64,000 nucleotides of DNA from Psychromonas ingrahamii 37 (GTDB taxonomy: Bacteria; Pseudomonadota; Gammaproteobacteria; Enterobacterales; Psychromonadaceae): the NCBI RefSeq assembly GCF_000015285.1, contig NC_008709.1, positions 2,480,001-2,544,000 of the forward strand, read 5' to 3'. Positions 55,838-64,000 of the stretch are shown one piece after another. The translations under genes were made by a program, and so were the position numbers. How positions within the stretch are numbered: position 1 is the stretch's first letter; each line of letters opens with the position of its first letter. The notes beneath the pieces are model-generated. The model made no database searches. It saw only the letters and a list, made by a program, of their open reading frames with translations, and was not told the DNA's origin.

Positions 55838-58393
55838 ATGAAAAAAAGAAGTAATATCGGCATTCTTCGTTTGCCAGTTGACACTTTCCTTCGCCACATC
55901 CCCGATTCAGCATCCGTTTCGCACACAACGCTCAACAGTTTTGTGCGTGTGCGCGGTGCCCGGGAGAACAATCTGCAGAACGTCGACGTGGATCTGCCCC
56001 GGGACGCGATAGTCGCCTTCACCGGGGTGTCCGGCTCAGGCAAATCCTCCCTCGCCTTCGGCACAATTTTTGCTGAGGCCCAGCGACGCTTTTTCGAGTC
56101 CGTCGCGCCGTACGCCCGGCGCTTGATCCAGCAGGGCCACACGCCCCGAGTAGATGAAATCACCGGCCTTCCGCCTGCCGTCGCGCTGCAGCAGCGCAGG
56201 GGAACACCCAGCTCTCGCTCAAGCGTGGGAACCGTCACCACTCTCTCAAACTCCCTGCGGATGCTTTATTCCCGCACCGGTCTATATCCTGATGGTGCAC
56301 CCCGCCTGGAGTCGGACTCCTTTTCACCAAACACCGCCATGGGTGCCTGCCCAACATGCCAGGGACTTGGAACAGCGCATACTGTCACCGAGGCATCGCT
56401 GGTGCTCGACCCTTCGCTGAGCATCAGTGAAGGTGCTATTACGGCCTGGCCCGGGGCGTGGCAGGGCAAGAACCTGCGCGACATCCTCAGCGTGCTCGGC
56501 TATGACGTGGACACCGCCTGGAACCAGCTTTCCCGCACTGACCGCGACTGGATCCTGTTCACCGAGGAACAACCTGTGGTCGAGATCATGCCGGTGCGGG
56601 AACGACCTAGGCCCTACAAAGGAAAGTTCTGGAGCGCTAAGAGTTATGTAATGCACACACTCGCTGACTCAAAGAGTGCCTCGGTGCGTAAGCGTGTGCT
56701 CAAGTATGTTAAATCGGGCCCGTGTCTTATCTGCGCGGGAAGCGGGCTGCGCAGCGAAGCACTTGCGGTTACTTTCAATGGCCACACCATCGCCGATCTG
56801 AACGCCCTGCCGCTCACCGAGCTGCGCCACGCGTTCGACTATCTGGGAGTCGCCAACACTGCAAGTGACACAATCACCAGCGACCTTACTCGCCGTCTTG
56901 ATGTACTGCTCGATCTTGGCCTTGGATACCTGAGCCTGGGCCGCGCGACGCCCACACTCTCACCCGGTGAAATGCAGCGTCTGCGCATCGCAACCCAGTT
57001 GCGCGCCGGGCTGTTTGGTGTGATCTATGTACTCGATGAGCCTTCCGCGGGACTGCACCCGGCCGATGCCGAGCCGCTCCTCGCTGTACTCGAAGAGCTG
57101 AAGTCCAGCGGCAATTCCGTTTTTGTCGTGGAGCACAATATGGACGTTGTACGCCGTGCAGACTGGGTGATCGACGTTGGCCCTCTCGCGGGGGAGCACG
57201 GTGGGAAAGTACTCTACAGTGGACCAACGGCCGGACTTGCAGATGTACCCGCCTCCATCACAAGGGAGTTTCTCTTCGCAAATGAGCGCCCAATTCCGGC
57301 CACACGCGCACTGCGGGATCCCATTGGCTGGCTCGGCCTGACGGGCATTACCCGTCATAACCTGCGCGGTATCGACGCTGAATTTCCGCTCGGCGTGCTG
57401 ACGGCGGTCACCGGCGTTTCAGGCTCAGGTAAATCTACCCTGGTAAGCCAGGTACTCGCCGAGGCCGTTGGCCTGCACCTTCACCCTGACGAAGATCCCA
57501 TTGCAGGAACCGCATCTACTGGCTCGGCGACCGGAGAGAAGGACGATCAGTCCGAGCCTAAACCCGTCGAAATCACCACGGTCAAGGCGATTACCGGGGC
57601 AGAGCCTATCAACCGTCTGGTGCGCGTTGATCAGAAGCCAATTGGTCGTACTCCACGCTCCAATCTCGCCACCTATACTGGCCTGTTCGATGCGGTGCGG
57701 ACAACGTTCGCCGCGATTCCCGAGGCGCGAAGTCGAAAATTCAGCCCTAGCCGGTTCTCGTTCAATGTACCGGGTGGTCGCTGCGAGACCTGCCTTGGCG
57801 AGGGATTCGTTGCGGTTGGCCTTCTCTTTCTGCCGGGCAGTTACTCGCCCTGCCCCGATTGCGGTGGCTCGCGATACAATCCTGAGACGCTCGAAGTGAC
57901 ATACCGCAATAAGAATATAGCCGAAGTGCTTGAACTCACAGTGGATGCGGCAGTGGTATTCCTCGCCGATGTGCCCTCGGCACTGCGCAGTCTTGAAACC
58001 CTTAGCGAGGTGGGCCTTGGTTATCTGCGACTCGGTCAGCCCGCCACCGAGCTTTCCGGGGGCGAGGCACAGCGCATCAAGCTTGCGACCGAGCTGCAAC
58101 GGGCGCGCCGCGGGCACACCCTATACGTGCTGGATGAGCCCACCACCGGGCTGCACCCCGCCGATGTGCTGCTGCTCCTCACCCAGCTCAACCGGCTTGT
58201 CGATGCGGGCAATACAGTGATCGTGGTTGAACACGATATGGACGTGGTTTCTGCCGCTGATTGGGTGATCGATATTGGTCCAGCGGGTGGTGATAAAGGA
58301 GGCCACATTGTGGCTGCCGGTACTCCCCACACTGTGGCCGTCCACCCCGCGAGCCGAACCGCACCCTATCTGGCTCGATGCGTATCAACCTGA
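55838..58393 (+). CDS. UvrA-like ABC ATPase (excinuclease A paralogue), GC-rich and probably foreign
   Basis: 851 residues from the ATG at 55838 (AAGGGG upstream); canonical UvrA is about 940. Two ABC modules: Walker A GVSGSGKSSLAFGTIFAE (about residue 60) with signature LSPGEMQRLRIATQL and Walker B LDEPSAGLHPAD; then GVSGSGKSTLVSQVLAE with LSGGEAQRIKLATEL and LDEPTTGLHPAD. Zinc cysteines occur in CPTCQGLG, CLICAGSG, CETCLGEG and CPDCGGSR. This is the short UvrA class known from actinobacteria (UvrA2/DrrC-like), linked to drug or damage tolerance. The gene is far richer in G+C than anything around it and ends sharply on both sides. Confidence 0.9.
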   Translation: MKKRSNIGILRLPVDTFLRHIPDSASVSHTTLNSFVRVRGARENNLQNVDVDLPRDAIVAFTGVSGSGKSSLAFGTIFAEAQRRFFESVAPYARRLIQQGHTPRVDEITGLPPAVALQQRRGTPSSRSSVGTVTTLSNSLRMLYSRTGLYPDGAPRLESDSFSPNTAMGACPTCQGLGTAHTVTEASLVLDPSLSISEGAITAWPGAWQGKNLRDILSVLGYDVDTAWNQLSRTDRDWILFTEEQPVVEIMPVRERPRPYKGKFWSAKSYVMHTLADSKSASVRKRVLKYVKSGPCLICAGSGLRSEALAVTFNGHTIADLNALPLTELRHAFDYLGVANTASDTITSDLTRRLDVLLDLGLGYLSLGRATPTLSPGEMQRLRIATQLRAGLFGVIYVLDEPSAGLHPADAEPLLAVLEELKSSGNSVFVVEHNMDVVRRADWVIDVGPLAGEHGGKVLYSGPTAGLADVPASITREFLFANERPIPATRALRDPIGWLGLTGITRHNLRGIDAEFPLGVLTAVTGVSGSGKSTLVSQVLAEAVGLHLHPDEDPIAGTASTGSATGEKDDQSEPKPVEITTVKAITGAEPINRLVRVDQKPIGRTPRSNLATYTGLFDAVRTTFAAIPEARSRKFSPSRFSFNVPGGRCETCLGEGFVAVGLLFLPGSYSPCPDCGGSRYNPETLEVTYRNKNIAEVLELTVDAAVVFLADVPSALRSLETLSEVGLGYLRLGQPATELSGGEAQRIKLATELQRARRGHTLYVLDEPTTGLHPADVLLLLTQLNRLVDAGNTVIVVEHDMDVVSAADWVIDIGPAGGDKGGHIVAAGTPHTVAVHPASRTAPYLARCVST

Positions 58394-58401
58394 TTTTACG
58401 C

Positions 58402-58428
58402 CATGGTAAATTCAGGATATTTACCATG
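58402..58428. terminator. Hairpin just after the UvrA-like gene
   Basis: CATGGTAAAT pairs perfectly with ATTTACCATG around a 7-base loop, 9 bases after the stop. No T-tract. Confidence 0.45.
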
Positions 58429-58540
58429 CCTGCAGCGTTTGTGAACCGAGCGCGAAATATTTTTATCAGTGTGTGGAGAGGCTCTGTTCAATGGATTGAA
58501 TCGACATCGAAAGTTAATTAATGAAATTGGCAGGGTGCCG

Positions 58541-58580
58541 CAAGCAGGCAATCGGTGCGCGGAGCGCACCCTACGGGCTA
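58541..58580 (+). repeat. 40-bp dispersed repeat, right of the UvrA-like gene
   Basis: CAAGCAGGCAATCGGTGCGC followed by GGAGCGCACCCTACGGGCTA, the partner of 55398-55439. The inner GGTGCGC-GGA-GCGCACC forms a hairpin. Confidence 0.7.
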
Positions 58581-58885
58581 TGCGATTGTTGTCATGGATA
58601 GTGCTAGTTGGCGTTCAAAAGACCGCCATTAAATGTGATAATTTATCAATGATGCATCTTCCACTTTCTTCGCCAAAGCTAAATTCAATTAAACAGGTGT
58701 TGCCATGTCTAAGAGACCATGGTTTAGCCAATTTTGCATTTAAAGATTATGAATATATTAGTTGCTCAGGTAGAAGAGGTGTCGCCATTTTAGGCCATCA
58801 CCGCAAGGTCGACACGCTCTTCGTCACCACCCCGTATAACGCCCGGTATATATTCTATTTGAACAGTAAAAATATACTAAGGCGC

Positions 58886-59770
58886 TTATTTTGGATAGTC
58901 AAAAAATCGAAGCAGTTCTTCACAAACTGCCAAGGGTGCCTCTTCTGCCAAGAAGTGTCCACACTGCAAGCTTTTCCCTTGTACATCTACAGCATGTTCT
59001 CGCCATACATCCAGCACATTATAATTACGCTCAATAAATCCCTCGGCTCCCCACAGAACTAGCAAAGGAGAGAGCATTTTTTGACTCATGTCTTGTTGAT
59101 CATGCTTTAGGTCAATGCTTGCAGCAGCACGGTAATCTTCGCAGGAAGCATGAATTGTTTCTGCGCTGCTAAAACAGCGTATATATTCATCAACGGCTTC
59201 TTTTTTAAATACGGCGCCCGAAGCACTCCATCTTTTTAGACTTTCACCCAAATAGTAAGCCGGATCAGCGCCAATCATACGTTCAGGGAGATTGTCCGGT
59301 TGAATAAGAAAATACCAGTGGTAGTAACCCGTCGCAAATTGCTGATCAGTCGTTTTAAACATGTGATGCGTGGGAACAATATCCATCACACAGGCTTTCT
59401 TGATTTTTTCAGGATAGTCTAATGCCATACGGTGGACAACGCGAGCACCACGGTCATGACCCGCGACAAAAAACTCACTATATCCTAGGCTTTCCATCAC
59501 CTCGATCATATCTTTAGCCATCTCACGCTTAGAATAAGTGGCGTGATCTGCACTGCCAAAGGGCTTTGAACTATCACCATATCCTCTAAGATCCGGACAA
59601 ATTAAATGAAAATGTTGCATAAGAGATGGCGCAATCTCGTGCCACATAACATGAGTTTGCGGGTAACCATGTAAAAGCAATAATGGCGCACCCGATCCCC
59701 CCTGTAGCACATTGATTTGCGCGCCCGTTGTCTTCACTGTTGTCTTAGTAAATTGATCTTCAAATATCAT
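58886..59770 (-). CDS. Alpha/beta hydrolase, haloacetate-dehalogenase-like
   Basis: 294 residues. The oxyanion region is LLLLHGYPQTHVMWHEI, then CPDLRGYGDSSKP, the nucleophile elbow AGHDRGARVVHRMA (Asp nucleophile) and the catalytic His in CGHFLAEEAP. An Asp nucleophile with the GHDRGARV motif and DLRGYGDS is typical of fluoroacetate/haloacetate dehalogenases and epoxide-hydrolase relatives. The true substrate is unknown. Confidence 0.88.
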   Translation of the reverse strand: MIFEDQFTKTTVKTTGAQINVLQGGSGAPLLLLHGYPQTHVMWHEIAPSLMQHFHLICPDLRGYGDSSKPFGSADHATYSKREMAKDMIEVMESLGYSEFFVAGHDRGARVVHRMALDYPEKIKKACVMDIVPTHHMFKTTDQQFATGYYHWYFLIQPDNLPERMIGADPAYYLGESLKRWSASGAVFKKEAVDEYIRCFSSAETIHASCEDYRAAASIDLKHDQQDMSQKMLSPLLVLWGAEGFIERNYNVLDVWREHAVDVQGKSLQCGHFLAEEAPLAVCEELLRFFDYPK

Positions 59771-60878
59771 TTTTTATCCTTAAAAAACTGCATTGATCTT
59801 TAGAATTTTGGATTGACACTGCGGGTACTTTTACCCTTTTTATGCCGCAATTGAGCATCTCTTTTAATACTGGTTTTAATCTTAAAACAATAAGAGTCAA
59901 AGAATAAACAATTTTGAAGAGATTTGTGAATTTGCACAAATGTACAAATGTGCAAATGTGCAAATGCTTATTATATCTTTTCAACGGTAAGATTTTTCAC
60001 AAAAAATTTTAACATTAAATAAACCACCAGCTTCTTAAAGCAAATTTTATAAAACCGTCTTTTTAGCTGCAAAAGGGACGATACGTTAATTATTAAAAAG
60101 TACCCTCCATTCTTTATTGACTACATAGTGCAACCAGAAAATCAGCGGCAAAGCGATCTGCGGACATCTGAAGTGTTGCTGTCTGGAACATGTCCCTAAA
60201 TAGAGCACTTAATAAGTGCAATTGATATAATGATTCATTTGAAATAATTTAATTTATACTTTATATCGTTATTGGCAAGGTATTTTATAGATAACTACAC
60301 CGAAATACCTGAGCATAAGTTTAGCCTGTCGCCACTAAGCTTACCCAATAATTTCAGGTATTGGAAAATTCAGCAAGCAGCTAAGATCGCAACGGTTAAC
60401 AGTGATTTTGTATATGGAAACATAAAGTATGTACCTCCCAAAATAAATATACTCTACATAATGGCTCAGAATATAGTTACTGTGTCTCAATTTAGTATTG
60501 AGTATATAGATCAAGTACATCCTGTCAGGTAGAGTACTATTGGGGGATGACTAATACTGCTGGTATTTTCGACAATACGGGTAATCCAGCAGGCAGTCAA
60601 ACTGGCGGTTATAACTATTAGTGATTAGCTGACGAATTTGATAATTCATCATTCAAAGCGCATTATGGATGGCAGGTAATTATAATACCCCTGACAATAG
60701 ACTCGCAGGATAGTATGACCAAAACATAAAAGCCTATTGTGGCTATGCAAAAGGCTTCAATAGCGCAATTTATTAACGCATCGGCTATCAATCAACACAC
60801 TCGAGCCTGAGTTTCCGAACCATCCATGACTATAAGCAGACGTTACTCACGTAGCATTTTTATATAAGGAGGTTATTT
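59771..60878. other. Long intergenic region with unassigned open frames
   Basis: About 1.1 kb. At 59933-59967 a short 9-base-period repeat (TGCAAATG variants) occurs. An open frame at 60272-60532 (TTG start; YFIDNYTEIPEHKFSLSPLS, then NFRYWKIQQAAKIATVN) and a short one after 60550 (MTNTAGIFDNTGNPAGSQTG) look protein-like but match nothing I know. Probably the ruins of one or more genes. Confidence 0.4.
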
Positions 60879-63590
60879 TTGTCTGATCCCATTAAAAATC
60901 TATTGTATCTTGGAGACAATATTGCCCTTATTGATACATTGTTTAACTCATTTTTTACGGATGAAAAAACAGATAACTATCACGTTTTTCATTTAGTGAG
61001 TGGCGTGCAACTCTGCCTGACTTTATCGGAAAATAATTTTAGCCACTTCATATCAGAACGCCCCCTTAATACAGATATAAAAGATAAAATTAAAGCAGAT
61101 TTTCCCTTGTTAAAGACAACCTACCTGAATGCAGATGACGAGCCCAAAGAAACCAAGTTATCCGTTGACGTTGAAAATATTTTTACTGATGAGGTTAAAG
61201 CCCTCTTAGAATCTCTTAGTATTCCCATCTATTTTAAAAATAAACAAGCACAATATTTAGCCTGTAATCACCATTTTTCCAAGCTGTTAGGTCTCTCTCC
61301 CGCACAAATTATCGGGAAAACATTTGCTGAGCTATCTGACTCTCCTTTAAAGGATGAAATCGAAAAGATAGATCCACAAATGTTTACTGATCATCAAGTT
61401 GGCTTGCATGAATATAGAGGGACTAATAAAGTGGGTGAAAAGCATGATCTTCTCTTTTATAACGAGTTCACCGCTAACGGAAAAATGCAAAGTGGACTTA
61501 TTTTTGATATTACAGAGCTCAATAAGTCAAAATATTTATTAGAAAAACAGCGAAGGATACTGCGCGCGACGGTAGATATTTCTCCAGATATGATCTCTTA
61601 TAAAGACTTAAAAAGTCGCATATTAGGCGGTAATAGTCCGTTTGAGAAATTTGTGGGTTCTTTGGAAAAGGAGGTTTTGGGTAAAACAGTGTATGATTTT
61701 TTCCCATTGGAACAAGCGATAGCGTCTATAAAGCACGACCAAAAAGTTATAAAAAATAATAAAGTTAATGTACAGGAAGTCATTTCCACTGATGATGATG
61801 GCGAACGTCATTTGCTCAATATGAAAAAAATACCCGTGCAGGATAAACAGGGAGATGTACAAGGGTTAATTTCTGTTGGCCGGAATATGACCGAGCAGCG
61901 AAAGACACAGAAGCGCTTTGAGATTGCGGATGCTGTCTTTGAAAACAGTAAAGAGAGTCTGATCGTAACCGACGAGGATGGCAGGATAATTTCAGCCAAT
62001 GACCACGCTTGTATTGTTTTTGGTTATAGTAAAGAGCAATTATTGGCGCAAGAGATCAATATATTAGCTTCTGAGACCCATGATGGTGCATATTATAAAA
62101 ATATTGAACAGCTTTTAGAAGCAGACGGTTCCTGGCAGGGAGATATCACCTACCGCACCAAGATTGGTGATGTTTGTCACGCCTGGTTAGAGGCCTATGA
62201 GGTCCAGCACACGCAGGAAAACAGGGTTGAGCGAGTCTATTCTTATACCGATTTAACGCACTTTCAAGTAACAGATAAAAAAATTAGCTTCTTATCAAAA
62301 CAGGATCCGTTAACAGGATTACATAATCGAATATCCCTGTTTAGCCGATTGGAAGATAGATTAACACGTGCGAATTATCAGCACAGCGCGGTGGCGGTTA
62401 TATTAGTTGATATTGATGATTTTAAGGCGATTAATAATAAGTATGGGCATAATGGCGGTAATCAGATTTTAAAGGAGGTTGCTAGGCGTCTAAAAAACTG
62501 TCTTTATGGAAAATATACCCTGGGCCGTTTTGTTAAGGATCAATTTATTATTATCATTGACGAATTAGCCAGTGAACACGATGCAGCTACGGTTGCGCGT
62601 CAAGTAACAGATCAGTTTAGCAGCGCATTTATCATCGAAAACGTTCACAAAAATATTACCGCAAGTATCGGTATCAGTCTTTCTCCAGATGATGGGATTG
62701 AGGTTGCTCCCCTCTTTTTGAATGCTGAAAAAGCGAAGCGACATAGTAAAAACAGCAAAAGTACAGTATACAATTTTTATACCCCTGGCTTGACGCTTGG
62801 TTTGAATAAAGAGTTTGAATTAGAAAAAGAGCTAAAACAGGCATTATTGTCAGATCAGTTAGATTTGTATTACCAGCCGCAATACGATCTTAGTAAACGG
62901 CAAATCGTTGCGCTGCAAGGTTTACTGCGTTGGCATCACCCCAAGCGTGGAATATTACTGCCAGAGCACTTTTTGAGTGTGGCTGAAGGCAGCCATTTGT
63001 TAGTCCCCATTGGTTGGAAAATGATCCGTAAAGCCTGCTTAAAAGCGGTTTCCTGGGAAAATGCTCAGTTTAAATTTGGCCGGATTGCTATTGATCTATT
63101 CAAAATACAATTATCACAAATTAGCTTTATTGCGGAGCTACAAACTATTTTAAAAGAAACGGGCTGTTCAACCGGGCAGCTTGAATTTCTGGTTGATAAG
63201 GCGATTCTTTGCGACGCCTCAGCAGATATTCTGTCGAATCTGGATAATGCTAATAAGATGGGATTTACACTGACCGTGACCAATTTTGGCATGGCCGAGG
63301 ATGTTATCGATTTAATTGATCGGCTGGGCGTTGCAAACTTAAAAATATCAGACCCGCAGATTAAAAATGCTTCAGGATCCTTAGCGAATAACGCACAATT
63401 AAAATCCGCTAATGTTTTTGCGAGCAGCTTAGGTATTAATATCCTTAGTGATACTCTGGACAATGCCGAACAGAAAGAATTTTCAACCTTCAATCGGCCC
63501 GATTCCGGAAAAGCAAAGGTTGTTGTTCATAAAAAAGTAATGAGCGCCTCTGAGGCGACCTTTTACCTGCATTGTAATAAACATAGATAA
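60879..63590 (+). CDS. PAS-GGDEF-EAL protein with degenerate active sites
   Basis: 903 residues from a TTG start behind a strong AAGGAGG site. An N-terminal unassigned domain (1-110) is followed by three PAS domains (about 110-225, 230-345, 350-465), a GGDEF-like domain (about 470-635) and an EAL-like domain (about 650-885). The GGDEF motif is replaced: LGRFVKDQFIIII in place of RxGGDEFxxx. The EAL site reads VALQGLLRWHHP (EAL to QGL), the metal-binding DDFGTG is TNFGMA and the EGVE loop is SDTLDN. No catalysis is expected; a signal receptor or scaffold is more likely. The frame is long and intact, so it is under selection. Confidence 0.9.
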   Translation: MSDPIKNLLYLGDNIALIDTLFNSFFTDEKTDNYHVFHLVSGVQLCLTLSENNFSHFISERPLNTDIKDKIKADFPLLKTTYLNADDEPKETKLSVDVENIFTDEVKALLESLSIPIYFKNKQAQYLACNHHFSKLLGLSPAQIIGKTFAELSDSPLKDEIEKIDPQMFTDHQVGLHEYRGTNKVGEKHDLLFYNEFTANGKMQSGLIFDITELNKSKYLLEKQRRILRATVDISPDMISYKDLKSRILGGNSPFEKFVGSLEKEVLGKTVYDFFPLEQAIASIKHDQKVIKNNKVNVQEVISTDDDGERHLLNMKKIPVQDKQGDVQGLISVGRNMTEQRKTQKRFEIADAVFENSKESLIVTDEDGRIISANDHACIVFGYSKEQLLAQEINILASETHDGAYYKNIEQLLEADGSWQGDITYRTKIGDVCHAWLEAYEVQHTQENRVERVYSYTDLTHFQVTDKKISFLSKQDPLTGLHNRISLFSRLEDRLTRANYQHSAVAVILVDIDDFKAINNKYGHNGGNQILKEVARRLKNCLYGKYTLGRFVKDQFIIIIDELASEHDAATVARQVTDQFSSAFIIENVHKNITASIGISLSPDDGIEVAPLFLNAEKAKRHSKNSKSTVYNFYTPGLTLGLNKEFELEKELKQALLSDQLDLYYQPQYDLSKRQIVALQGLLRWHHPKRGILLPEHFLSVAEGSHLLVPIGWKMIRKACLKAVSWENAQFKFGRIAIDLFKIQLSQISFIAELQTILKETGCSTGQLEFLVDKAILCDASADILSNLDNANKMGFTLTVTNFGMAEDVIDLIDRLGVANLKISDPQIKNASGSLANNAQLKSANVFASSLGINILSDTLDNAEQKEFSTFNRPDSGKAKVVVHKKVMSASEATFYLHCNKHR

Positions 63591-63847
63591 TGATTATATT
63601 TAAAATTAGCTTTCTCGTTATATAGGCTTGATCGCTATCGCACACTGGCATGGTGCTCCTTATCTATGCTTAACTAAATCAATTCTGTTTAATGCCCGCG
63701 TTTGCATAAGCTGAAAGGAAAAGCCGTCTAATTCAGTGTTGCTGATCGCCTGCCAACATTGCGTCACCGCATTTTATTAAACACCAGGTTTATTAAACAC
63801 CCGTTTTCCATAAGAACTCAAACATCTAACGTTCTCATTGACGAGGC
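63591..63847. other. Intergenic region, nothing recognised
   Basis: Contains TTTATTAAACACC in two near copies at about 63773-63802. No gene. Confidence 0.35.
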
Positions 63848-64000
63848 TTATCCTAACAACAAATACATTCTTTCACTGCGTACTTTTAGACCCGAGGGAA
63901 AAATGACATCGCGGCCAAAGCCGTTATCAATAAAACCAAATGACTCATAGAATTTTTTAGCTGGCTTATTAGATTCGTAAACCTCAAGTATTAACTTTGA
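63848..64000 (-). CDS. GNAT-family acetyltransferase, C-terminal part (runs off the window end)
   Basis: 50 residues read LILEVYESNKPAKKFYESFG then FIDNGFGRDVIF and SERMYLLLG-stop. The pattern ExNxxAxxFYExxGF is the last acetyl-CoA-binding block of GNAT enzymes, and ERMYLLL is the usual end of the fold. Acceptor unknown. Confidence 0.8.
   Translation of the reverse strand, partial: SKLILEVYESNKPAKKFYESFGFIDNGFGRDVIFPSGLKVRSERMYLLLG

Larger units (their letters stand above)
58394..58885. other. Intergenic region, right flank of the foreign gene
   Basis: It contains the hairpin at 58402-58428, the right 40-bp repeat and unassigned DNA. The open frame at 58469-59062 overlaps the hydrolase on the other strand and is not called. 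Confidence 0.5.

Noticed and set aside
57425..58117. 230-codon minus-strand ORF and others within 55.8-58.4 kb
   Set aside because: High G+C keeps all frames open; only the plus-strand UvrA-like frame has motifs.
58469..59062. 197-codon plus-strand ORF
   Set aside because: It overlaps the intact hydrolase gene on the other strand for about 180 bases, crosses the 40-bp repeat and has no recognisable domain.

Overview
This is 64 kb of an AT-rich gammaproteobacterial chromosome. The gene content points to a marine, cold-adapted Alteromonadales/Vibrionales-like organism, with Psychromonas as my best guess: a betIBA-choXWV choline-to-betaine operon in the Vibrio arrangement, a TRAP transporter, a Na+/alanine symporter, SelO, YebC and many decaying IS elements. 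The genus is inferred from overall feel and not from a marker gene; I see no rRNA, tRNA, CRISPR array or prophage.

Layout. 0-2.5 kb: a TRAP dicarboxylate-type transporter (dctPQM) with duplicated palindromic operator candidates upstream. 2.5-10.3 kb: a nested mobile-element region. An old ISAs1-family transposase remnant is split by a MITE. The MITE is split by a 6.2 kb composite-transposon-like block bounded by two ISAs1 copies with a perfect 10-bp target duplication at the outer ends. Its cargo is wzx, glf and a frameshifted glycosyltransferase. 10.3-12.8 kb: dps and a broken DUF2141 gene. 12.8-17.4 kb: a CbbR/CmpR-like LysR gene divergent from purE-purK-SulP, which looks like a bicarbonate-linked purine module. 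18-20 kb: an intact PAS-GGDEF-EAL protein. 20-26.5 kb: IS30 debris, a ruined transketolase gene, tal and a Ula-type PTS (ulaCBA order), controlled from a divergent LacI-family gene through a CRP site and a 39-bp palindrome. 26.5-30 kb: a gene graveyard (HAD phosphatase, DUF1328 with an early stop, entericidin, group II intron 3' end, IS1634 and IS110 remnants).

30-38.5 kb: YgjP-like metallopeptidase, selO, yebC, glutaredoxin, NUDIX, a catalytically dead AAA+ fragment, 5'-truncated ubiT facing a truncated ubiU, and an ABC exporter. 38.8-48.3 kb: osmoprotection. BetI, BetB, BetA, ChoX, ChoW, ChoV, a short BCCT transporter with a leader peptide, and a MarR regulator; a 319-bp MITE sits between choX and choW. 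48.3-55.2 kb: BON lipoprotein, LysR remnant, FMN reductase, then alanine catabolism (dadA, Na+/alanine symporter, alr) with a stub of alanine dehydrogenase. 55.2-58.6 kb: a strikingly GC-rich UvrA-like gene between two copies of a 40-bp repeat, apparently a foreign acquisition. 58.9-64 kb: an alpha/beta hydrolase, a very degenerate PAS-GGDEF-EAL protein and the end of a GNAT gene.

Functional themes are osmolyte import and synthesis, alanine and sugar uptake, and cyclic-di-GMP signalling. Genome decay is extensive: at least a dozen recognisable pseudogenes lie between intact operons.
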